Shown here: positions 24,701 to 36,700 of the stretch, one piece after another
Layout: each line of letters opens with the position of its first letter
Numbering within the stretch: the first letter of the stretch is position 1
Assembly: GCA_030063045.1 (NCBI GenBank)
Contig: JAQSEB010000016.1
Coordinates: 2,046,001 to 2,110,000 of the forward strand
Source: Pratylenchus scribneri
Lineage: Eukaryota; Nematoda; Chromadorea; Rhabditida; Pratylenchidae
Length of the DNA stretch: 64,000 nucleotides
Reading direction: 5' to 3'
Notes under the pieces: model-generated
Seen by the model: only the letters and a program-made list of their open reading frames with translations
The model's database searches: none
Told to the model about the DNA's origin: nothing
Program-made: the position numbers and the translations under genes

Positions 24701-27700
24701 GAAAATGATGGCGAGCGAATGGACTTGGATGTTCGTTTCGAAGAGATGAAACAAGACGAAGGAGTGGAAGCCAAATTCCCATTGTCACCAACTATTCAGG
24801 TTGGTTTTTATGAGAAAAAATTAATGAAATTTTAAAATATTTTAAAAAAGTTGATAATCATTTCAATAAGATTCAATTAATTTAACAAAAAATAAAAAAG
24901 AAATTAATTTCAAAAATACTAGAATATCGAGGAAATGGTTCGACTAGAAAAATTGAAGAAGCAAATGAAGGATAAAGAAGAACCTAAAAAAGATGAAATG
25001 CCAACTCCACCACCCCCTCCTATTGAATCAACCGAAACTGTGGTGCCAGATGAGGGTAAGAGAAATTTAAAAATAATTAAATTTTATTTATTCCAAGTCA
25101 ATATTATCTTTTTATTTTTTTAAATGAACATTTAATTCATCCTACATATTATGTAGTTGCTAGCGCAAAATAGGGATGGATTCCTTTTTTCATAAAAATT
25201 GCCCCTAGAGCCTCTGGAAATTTGAATTTTTGATCATTTTTGGCAAATATCAGATTAGATTTATTAAATGCACAAATAATCATTGAATTTTTTAACTTAA
25301 ATTTTTGATTAAATTTCATTGAAAAAAAAGTCAAAAAAAATCACTTCTAATTACTCTCTCTTTAAAATCATTGGCAAATCCTAAAAATTTTGTATCAGAA
25401 AATCAATATGTTTTGCGCGAATTTTTGCCTCATCAACATTTCCTCCTCTATTCACTTTTTTCGTATGTGCAAACAAACAGAAACTCGGGGAACGAAAGAA
25501 GGGGCATAGCATAGGAGGATGTGGGCTAAGGGATATGTGATTTTTAAAGATCAAGAAGCCGATGGATAAAGCGCTTCTTGGGCCCCAATATCCTCTTTCC
25601 CTTCTTTCCGTTCCTATTTTTTGGTGCGCGATATCGCCGTCTTTATCTCCTTGCCAACTTTTGCGCTTGTCCTTCATTTCGAAATTGAGTGAAAAGCCAT
25701 GTTTTTTTGTCACATTCTAAAATCATTTTGAAGGCGAAAAGCAAGAAAAATGGCAGCAGCAGCTGATTAGGAAATTAGAGGAGGAGTATAAAAATGCTCG
25801 AGATAAGGAACCATTTTTTTAAACTTTCGTTAAAAACAATCCCACAAATTCCTAGCAAATCTATTCGAATTAAATTTTATATTTATTCCCCCATTTAACC
25901 ATTTCAGAAACGTTGATCGCCGAGGAGGCAGCCGGTTTGTTAAAATTTCAAAAAAATTTTGACCAATTTTCGGAACAATTTTATATATCAAATATCAATT
26001 TTTAAAATCAAAATATTATCAAAAATTGAAAATAAATAAAAAATATTCCGATTTTCCAGAGCTCAGATGACAAAAAATTTTCTTATTTTTTATAATATTG
26101 GAGCAAAAAATATTGAATATTATAAAGTAAAGGTCTCAAATTTGGCAAATCGGAATTAACAAATTTAATTAAAATTTTTCAGGTCAATAAAAATTATAAA
26201 TATTTAAATAATTTATTAAATTAATTAATTAAATTATTAAAATTAATTTTTCTCATCGTCTTCTACACGTTTAACTGCCTTTATGTTAACTATTAACATT
26301 TGAATGCTGTGATCACATTTTATTAACATTAATCCCAGAAATGGCGGTTCTTCTCAATTTAATTATAAAAATTTTTCAGGAATAATCAGGGAATTTTTCG
26401 TAGGAAATGAATAAAAATGAATAAAAAATAATTTTTTAATTTTAGAAACATCGACGCCAAAAAAGGATGGAAAGCTCACAGAGGAGGAGAAGAAGCTGGT
26501 CAACAATGATACATCAATAAATGTTCAATTGGAAAAGGCGATGGAACGCAATGGAGCACAAATTGTGGTACAGTTTCGTCCAAATAAAAAGGAATTAAAT
26601 TTGAATCGGGGAAATTTAATCAAAAAATATTTGGAGCATGCAAATGTAGGAAATTATGCATATGAAAGTGTTTATAAAACATGCAAAGAGACGGAAATGA
26701 GAAGTAATGAAAGCAAAAAATTGAAGAAAGAAATTTCGCAAGAATTTATTGGAAGTGAAGACGAAGAAAATGAAGAAAAACAAATGGAGAGAATTGAAGT
26801 TTTAAGGAAGAGGGATGAAATAGAAGAAAATGGGAAATATGAAGAATCGAAAAAATTTGGATTGGGAAAGAAGAGCAAAAAGAAGAATGGAGGAAGAGAT
26901 TTAGAAGAGGATGGAGATGAAATTATTACAGATAAAGAAGAAGGAAAGGAAGAGAAGAAATTTGATGAAGAGGGAAAATCAAGATTCAAGGCCAAAATAA
27001 TAAAGAAATCAGTTAAAGAAGATGAAATTGAAAGGCCTGGGAAAGAAGCGAAGAGCTTTGGTGAGGAAAACAAATCAGGATTTAAGGCCAAACTTCCAAA
27101 GAAATTAAACAAGAAAGAAGAAGATGTAATGTTTGGAGAGGAAGAGAAGACATTTGACGAAGAAGGCAAATCCGGATTCAAGGCCAAAATTCCAATGAAA
27201 TATGGCAAGGAAGAAGATGAAACTCAATTGCAACGAAAAGAAGAGAAGAAATTCCATGAAGAAGGCAAATCTGGATTCAAAGCAAAAACAACGAAATCAA
27301 CCAAAGAAGATGAAGAGAAGATACATGGAAAGGAAGAGAAGAAATTCGATGAAGAGGGCAAATCCGGATTCAAGGCCAAAATTTCGAAAAAATCAGGAAA
27401 AGAAAATGAAGAGAAAATGTATGGGAGCGAAGAGAAGAAATTCGATGAAGAGGGCAAATCCGGATTCAAGGCCAAAATTTCGAAAAAATCAGGAAAAGAA
27501 AATGAAGAGAAAATGCCTGGGAGCGAAGAGAAGACTTTTGATGAAGAAGGCAAATCTGGATTCAAAGCAAAAATTCCAAAGAAGACTGTCAAGGAAAAAG
27601 AAGATGAAACACAATTATCAGGAAAGAAAGATAAGACTTTTGACCAAGAAGACAAATCAGAATTCAAGGCTAAAATTCCGAAGAAATCGGACAAAGAAGA

Positions 27701-30700
27701 TGAAAGAAAAATATCAGGGAAGGAAGAGAAGGTATTTGATGAAGAGACTAAATCAGGATTCAAAACCAAAATAACAAAGAAATTAGGTAAAGAAGATGAG
27801 GAGAAGATACCAGGGAAAGAAGAGAACACATTTGATGAAGAAAGCAAATCAGGATCCAAAACCAAAATTCCAGAGAAATCAAACACAGAAAATGATGAAC
27901 AGATTTATGGGAAGGGAGAGAAGACTTTTGATGAAGAAAACAAATCCGGTTTCAAGGCCAAAATACCGAAAAAATTAACTAAGGAAGATGAAGAGAAGAT
28001 GGCTAGGAAGGAAGAAAAGATATTTGATGAAGAAAGCAAATCAGGATTCAAAGCCAAAATTCCAATAAAATCAGCAAAGGAAGATGAAAGTCAGATTCCT
28101 GGGAAAGAAGAGAAGGCATTTGTAGAAGAAGGCAAATCTGGATTCAAGGCCAAAATTCCAAAGAAATCTGGCAGAGATGATTATGAAATTCCTGGGAAAG
28201 AAGAGAAGACATTTGTAGAAGAAGGCAAATCTGGATTCAAGGCCAAAATTCCAAAGAAATCTGGCAGAGATGATTATGAAATTCCTGGGAAAGAAGAGAA
28301 GACATTTGATGAAGAATGCAAATCCGGATTTAAAGCCAAAATAACCAAGAAATCAGAAAAGAAAGAAGAAGATGAAAGCCAAATGACAATGCATGGAAAG
28401 GAAGAGAAGACATTTGATGAGGAGAGCAAAGCTGGATACAACGCCAAAATGATAAAGAAATCAAATGAAGATGAAATCCGAATACCTGAGAAGGAAGAGA
28501 TAGTTTTTGATGAAGAAAGCAAATCAGGATTTAAGGCCAAAATTCCAAAGAAATCGGGCAGGAAAGAAGAAGATGAAATGTCTGGAAAGGAAGATAAAGT
28601 TTTTGATGAAGAGGGCAAATCCGGATATAAAGCCAAAATAACCAAGAAATCAGGAAAGAACGAAGAAGAAGCTAAAATTCCAATGATTGGAGTGGAAGAG
28701 AAGACATTTGATGAAGAAAGCAAATCTGGATTTAAGGCTAAAATTCCAAAGAAATCAAGCAAAGAAGATGAAAACAAAATGCCTGGGAAAAAAGAAAAGA
28801 AATTCGATGAAGAGGGCAAATCAGGATTCAAGGCCAAAATTCCAAAGAAATCTGGCAAAGAAGATGAAAGTCAAATGCTAGAGAAAGAAGAGACAACATT
28901 TGATGAAGAAGGCAAATCAGGATTCAAAGCCAAAATATCGAAGAAATCAAGCAAAAAAGATGAAAGTCAAATGCCAGAGAAAGAAGAGACAACATTTGAT
29001 GAAGAAGGCAAATCAGGATTCAAGGCCAAGATAAAGGAGAAATCTAGCAAAGAAAAAGAAGAGAAAATGCCCGTGAAAACTGTGAAGGAAGAGAAGACAT
29101 TTGATGAAGAAGGCAAATCCGGATTTAAGGCCAAAATTCCAAAGAAATCTGGCAAGGATGATAAAGATGAAATCGAATTGCCTGGAAAGGAAGAGAAGAA
29201 ATTCGATGAAGAGGGCAAATCTGCATTCAAAGCAAAAATTTCAAAGAAATCAGCCAAAGAAGATGATGAACAGATTTATGGGAAGGAAGAGAAGACATTT
29301 GGTGAAGAAAACAAATCAGAATTCAAAGCTACAAAGAAATCAAGTAAAGAAAATGAAATCCAAATACCTGGGAGGGAAGAGAAGGCATTTGACGAAGAAG
29401 GAACATCAGGATTTAAAGCCACAATTCCAAGGAAAGCACCCAGAAAAGATGATGAATCGATGCCTGGGAAAGAAGAGATTGCATTTGATGAAAAAGACAA
29501 ATCAGGATTCAAAGTCAAAGTAACGAAGAAGACTGGCAATAAAGAAGAAGAAGATGAAACTCAAATTCAAATGCCAGAAATAAAAGAGAGTGCTCATGGA
29601 AAAGGAATATCTGAATCGAAAGCCAAAATTCCAAAGAAATCGAGAAAAGAAGATCAAGATAAAATGTCAAGGAAGAAAGAGATTCCATTTGATGAAAAAT
29701 CCAAGGTAACGAAGAAATCAGGAAAAGAAGATGAAGAGAAGATCCCTGAAGGGGAAGAGAAGACTTTTGATGAAGAGGGAAAATCTGGATTCAAGGCTAA
29801 AATAACGAAGAAGAATGGCAAGGAAGAAGAAGATGAAACTAAAATAATGTCTGAAAATGAAGTGAAGGCATTAGATGAAGAGGGCAAATCCGGATTCAAA
29901 GCAAAAATAACAAAGAAGAATGGCAAGGAAGAAGATGAAATTCAATTGCCAGGAATGGAAGAAAAGAAATTCGATGAAGAGAGCAAATCCGAATTCAAGG
30001 CCAAAATAATGAATAAATCAGTCAAAGAAGATGAAAGTCAAATGTCAGGGAAGGAAGAGATGGCATCTGATGAAAAAGGCAAATCAGGATTCAATGCCAA
30101 AATACCAGTCAATAAAGATGAAAACAAAATGCCAATGCCAGGAAAGGTAGAAAATAAAAATGAAGAATTTCCTTATAAAGAAAAATCAATCATCGAAAAG
30201 GAAAAATATGAATTGGAATCACAGAGGAAATCTGATGATAATGTCAAATATGAAAAATTGTTGAGGGATCAATCAATGGATGAGAAGAAGAAAGATGAAA
30301 TGGAATTGAAGAAAAAATCTGACGAAAGCGGCAAATCTGATAAATTGGCCAAAGATAAATCGAAGGATGAGAAGCAAATTGATGAAACTGAATCAGTGAC
30401 AAAATCTGATGAAAAAGACATGTCTGACAAAAAGAAAAAATTGGATAAGGATCAATCAATGGAAACGAAACAGAAATATGAAATGGAATCAAAGATAAAA
30501 TCAGATGAAAGTTTCAAATCTGGCAAATTAGCAAAAGATGAATCAATAGAAGAGAAGGAGAAGATTGAAATGGAATCGAAGATTAAATCTGGTGAAAGTG
30601 GCAGGAAGAAGTTATTAGTCAATGAAAAATCAATAGAAGAGAAGCAAAACGAAAACTTAGTATCAAAAACAAACTTCGACGAAAGTGACAAATCTGTCAA

Positions 30701-33700
30701 GAAGGAAAAATTAATCGAGAATCAATCAATAGAAGAGGAAGATGATTTGGAATTGAAGACAAAATCCAATGAAATGGGCAAATTTGAAAAGTTGGCCAAA
30801 GATAAATTATCGGAAGAAAAGAAGAAAGATGAATTGGAATCAAAAACAAAATATCATGAAGATATCAAATCCGCTAAATTGGTAAAAGATAAATCAATGG
30901 AACCAATGGAACAGAAGAGGAAGGATGAATTGGAATCAAAAACCAAATCTGACAAATTAGTGAAGGTTCAATCAATGGATGAGAAGAAAAAGGTTGAAAT
31001 GGAATCAAAGACAAAATCTGAAGAAAATGACAAATCTGAAAAATTGGCTAAGGATAAATCAGTCGAAGAGAAGAAGAAGAATGAAATTAAATCAAAGAAT
31101 AAATCAGATGAAAATGTCGCATTTGATAAATTGCCCCAGGAAAAATCAATGGATGAGAAGATGAGGAATGAATTGAAATCTAAAATAAAATTTAGTGAAA
31201 GTGATAAAACTGGCAAATTGGGCAAAGATAAAACGGATAAATTGGAATCAATGGCAAAATCAGAAGAAAATTCCAAAACTGGCAGACTGTCCAAGGACAA
31301 ATTAGTCGAAGTGAAGCAAAATGATGAATTGGAATCAGAGACAAAAATAGATAAAAGTGCCAAATCTGTTAAGAAGGACAAATTGGCCAAGGATCAATCA
31401 ATTGATGAGAAGCAAATTGATGAACTGGAATTAATGACTAAATCGGATGAAATTGGAAAATCTACCAAATTGGCCAAAGGAAAGTCAATGGATGAGAAGC
31501 AAAAGGAGGAATTGGAATCATTGACTAAATCAGATCAAAGTGGCATATCTACCAAATTGTCCAGAGATAAATCAGCCGAAGAGAAGCAAAAGAATGAATT
31601 GGAATCAGAGACAAAATCAAATGAAAATGCCAAATCCGAGAAAAAGGATAAATTGGTAAAAGAAAAAACAATGGAAGATGATCAAAAATATGAAAAGGAA
31701 GCAAAGGCAAAATCTGAAATTGCCAAAACCGATAAAATGGCCAAAGATCAACCATTGGATGAGAAGCAGAAGGATGAATTTGGATCGAAGCCAAGATATG
31801 ATGAAAGTGCCAAATTTACCAATCAGAAGAAATTGTCCAAGGATAAATCCATGGAAGAGGAAAAGAAGGATGAAACTTTATCAACGATAAAATCTGAACT
31901 AGGTGTCAAATCCACTGACTCTGATCAAAATATCAAATCTGTCAAAAAGAAGAAATTGAACAAAGATCAATCAATGCAAATGAAGCAGAAGAATGAAATT
32001 GTATCTGAAGAAGTTCAAACGATGGCAGAAATTGATGGAAAAACAGAAATATCGGAAAGAATTCAAACGGAAATGCCAGAAATTGATCAAAAACCAAAGC
32101 CAGATATTTCTGAAGGAATTCAAACGGAAATGCCAGAAATTGATCAAAAACCAAAGCCAGATATCTCTGAAGGAATTCAAACGGAAATGCCAGAAATTGA
32201 TCAAAAACCAAAGCCAGATATTTCTGAAGGAATTCAAACGGAAATGCCAGAAATTGATCAAAAACCAAAGCCAGATATTTCTGAAGGAATTCAAACGGAA
32301 ATGCCAGAAATTGATCAAAAACCAAAGCCAGATATTTCTGAAGGAATTCAAACGGAAATGCCAGAAATTGATCAAAAACCAAAGCCAGAAATTTCTGAAG
32401 GAATTCAAACGGAAATGCCAGAAATTGATCAAAAACCAAAGCCAGATATTTCTGAAGGAATTCAAACAGAAATGCCAGAAATTGAACAAAGATCAAAGCC
32501 AGAAATTTCGGAAGCTTGTCAAACTGATTGGACTGAAATAGAAGAAAAGTTTAAATCCGATTCTAAAAAGAAGTCACAAAAGAAAAGCGCCAAAAAGTTT
32601 GAAAAAGTCATTGATTCAAATAAGGAATTTAATGAAGATAAAAAGGTCAAAATGGCCAATAAAAGTCAATTATTTGATGGTGAAACGAAATCTGAAATTG
32701 AATCGAAATCAATTAAATCGGATGAAAACAGAGGCAAAATGATGACATCTGATAAAGATGGAAGTGAAATAATGGCATTTGATAAGAATGAAGACAAATT
32801 TTTGGCAACTGAAGACAAAATGTCCTTTGATAAGAAGAAAGACGACAAAATGACCGCATCTGGAACTGATGGAGAAAAAACTTCGGTATCATATAAGGAT
32901 GGAGACAAAACGGCAGTATCTGACAAAGAAAAAGGCAAAATTTCGGTATCTAATGAAGATGAAGGCAAAATGGTGGCAATGGCAACTGATAAGAAAGAAG
33001 GAAAAGCGGTAGCATTTGATAAAGAAGAAGCCAAAATGCAAAGCGAGTCCGGCAAAACAACTATAATAGAAAAAATTGATAAGGGTGTGAAAACATTGAT
33101 TGAAGGAGCCAAAAAGCTTATTAATGAAGTTGACAAATCGGGAGATGAAAAAACATTCGAAAAAGAGGCCAAATCAGCTGGCGTAAATGAAGAAGAAATT
33201 GATAAGATGAAGTTAAAAGAAGCAAAAAATGATAGAATGAAATCTGATAAGGAAAAAATAATTAAAATCCAGGAAGAAATAAGCGAGAAAGAAGAAAGAA
33301 TTGTGAAGAGAGAAAATGAAGAAGCTGTGATTCCGGTAGATAGGGACTCAGAAGATATAACCGAAAATGTCGATTCCAAACTAGCAAAAGAAGAATCCGA
33401 TATTAACTTGAAGGAGAAGAACAAAGATCAAAAAAGAAGAAATGAAGAAATTCCACAAAAATCAAAAACCGAAAAATCTGAAATAAAGCCAAATGAAGAA
33501 TTTGAAACAAAATTTAAGGATGAATCTGAATTGAATGAAGAAAAGGCCAAGATTGATGAAGGCAAATCTGCAAATGATAAAAAGGCCAAATTGAAGAAGA
33601 AAAATGAAATGGATGAATTGATGGTCCAAAAACAACAAAAAATGCCAATGAATGAGAAAACAATGAAAATTAATGTACAAAAATCCGAAGATGAAGCCAT

Positions 33701-36700
33701 AGGCACAAGAAAATCGAGAAAGCCCAAGGAGGAAGATGTTGGAAGCAAACAGAAGGAACAAAAATTGATGGAAGATGAAATGAAGAAGATGAAAGGAAAT
33801 GAAGAGGAAAAAACAGTTTTTGATCAATCGTTGGAAGTGGAGATGGAAAAGGGAGTGTTATTTGATCAGAAAATGAAGAAGGATAAATTGAAGAAATTTG
33901 ATGAAACAGAATCTGGCAAATTGATCAATGAAAGATCAATCGATGAGAAGAAGAAGGATGAAATAAAAACGAAGATCAAATCCGATGAAAATGACAAATC
34001 TACTAAATCAGGTAGATTGGCCAAAGATCAATCAATGGATAAAGAGTACAAGGATGACATGGAGTCAAAGTTGAAATCTGGAGAAAGTGGCAAACCTGAC
34101 AAATTGGTAAAGGATCAATTAATGGATGAGAAGAAGAAAGATGAAATGGAATCGAAGGCAAAATCTGTAGAAAGTGGCAAATCTTACAAATTGGCCAATG
34201 ATAAATCAACGGATGAGAATTTGCAAGATGAAATGGAATCGAAGGAAACATCTGATGAATTAGAAGAAAATGCTAAATCCAGTAAGAAGAAGAAATTGGC
34301 CAAGGATCAAACAATTAATGAAGAGCATAGTGCTAAAATTGAATCAACATTCATATCCGATGAAAGTACCAAATCTGATGAAAGCATCAAATCCAGCAAG
34401 AAGAATAAATTGACAAAGGATAAATCAAAGAATGAGAAACAGAAAGATGAATTGGAATCGAATGCCAAATCTGATGAAAATATCAAATCCTCCAAGAATG
34501 ATAAAATTGAAATGAAGGAAGAAATTCACACAAAGGCAAAATCTGAACAAAATGTAAAACCCGACATTTCCGATGAAAGTGCCAAATCTGCCAAAAAGAA
34601 GAAATTGGAAAATAATCAATCAATCGATATTAATCAGAAAAATGAAATGGAATCGAAAGCGAAATCTAGTGAAAATGACAATATCGAAGAAAGTGCCAAA
34701 TCCGATGAAATTGTCAATTATGGCCAAAAGGATAAATTGCCAAAGGATAAATCAATGGTTGAAAAACAGAAGATTGAAATTGAATCGGAAGCTAGATCTG
34801 ATGAATATGCCAAATCTACCAAATCAGAAGAAAGTGCCAAATCCGACAAGAGAAAATTGATTAAGAACGAATCAGTGGACGAGAAGAAAAAGGCCAAAAC
34901 TAAGCCAAAAGAAAAATTCGATGAACTAGCCAAGGATCAATTAATGGATGAGAATCAGACAAATGAATTGGAATCAAAGACAAAATTAGATGAAAATTGC
35001 AAATTTGAAAAGAAGGACAAATTGGAAATGGATAAATCAATGAATGAGAAACAGAAGGATGAAATTGAATTGGAAGCTAAATCTGAAGAAAATATCAAAT
35101 CGGCCAAGAAGGGATTAATGGATGAAGAGCGAAAATATGATATGGAATCGGAGGCTAAATCCGAAGGTAGTGCCAAATCCATCAAGAAGAGCGAATTGGT
35201 TAAAGATGAATCAGTGGATGCCAAAATTAAGCCAAAAGAAAAATCCGATAAATTGGCCAAGGATCAATTAATGAAGGAGAAGCAGAAGGATGAATTGGAA
35301 TCAAAGACAAAACCAGATGATAGTGGCAAATCCGCTATCTCCAATGAAAGTGCTAAATCCGACAAAAAGAATAAATTGGCCAAAGATCAATCAATAAATG
35401 AGAAGCAAAATTCTGAAATGGATATTGAGGCAAAATCTGATGAAAATAAAATACTCGATAAATTGCCATTGGATCAATCAATTGATGGGAAGAATTATTC
35501 GGATTCAAAAGAAATGATAACACTTGCTGAAGAAAAATTGAACAAAGAGTCTGAATCAAAAATATTGGAGCAACAAGCAATTGAAGCCATTAAAGGTAAA
35601 GAAGCGAAACCTGGAGATCGAACAAAAATTGCGAAGGAAGAAGGTGGCTTCATTGACGAAAAAATCGCATCAAAGAGTGAAGGTCAACAAGGACAACTTT
35701 CAAAACAAAATTTAAAAGTCTCCAAACATGAAAAAGAAGCTGAAATGGGCATAAATAAAATTGGAGATGAAAAAATTGCAGTTGAATCTGATGAAAAACT
35801 TAGTCAACATTCAGGCAAACAACAGAGTGAAGATAAAGCATATTTTGATGGAGCCAATCAATTAGAAAATGACCAAATTGAAGAGGAATTAGCTGAAGGT
35901 GATAAATCTGGCAAGAATGAGAAATTGGTCAAGGAACAATCAATAGAAGAGAAGGAGAAGGATGAATTGAAATCCAGGGCTATATCAAATGTAAAAGCAG
36001 TTAAATCAATTGATGAGAAGAAGAAGGATGAATTGGAAACAATGACAAAATCAGAAGAAAGTTCCAAAGCTGGCAAATTGGTCAGGGATAAATCAATCGA
36101 AAAGAAGAAGAAAGATGAAATGGAATCGAATATTAAATCCGATGAAAATGCCAAATCCGCCAAAAAGGATAAATTAGCAAAGGAAAAACCAATGGAAGAT
36201 AATCAAAAATATGGAAAGGAACCAAAGGCAAAATCAGTTGAAAGTGTCAAAACCGATAAAACGGCAAAGGATAAATCAATTGATGAGAAGCAGAAGGATG
36301 ATGAATCCAAAGCTAAAACTGATGAAAATATCGAATCTGCCAAATCCAGCAAATTAGTCAAGGATAAATTAATTGAAGAAAAGTTGAAGAATGTAATTGA
36401 ATCGACAACCAAATCAGATGAAGTTTTCAAATTTGAAGAAATTGACAAATCTACCAAATCTGAAGAAGATGTCAAATCCGCAAAGAAAGACATATTAACA
36501 AGGGATAAATCAATAGAAGAGAAGGAGAAGGATGAAATGGAATCGAATATTAAATCCGATGAAAGTGGCATAAAGAATAAATGGGCAAAAGATAGATCAA
36601 GGGATGAAATGCAAAAAGATGAAATGGAATCAAAAACAAAATCAGATGAAAGTACCAAAACTGACAAATTGGTCAAAAATAAATCGAAGAATGAGAAGCA

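Noticed and set aside
27202..27774. Overlapping + strand frame rich in R, K and N inside the giant exon
   Set aside because: Out-of-frame shadow of the 3,954-codon exon; no splice sites or separate character support it.
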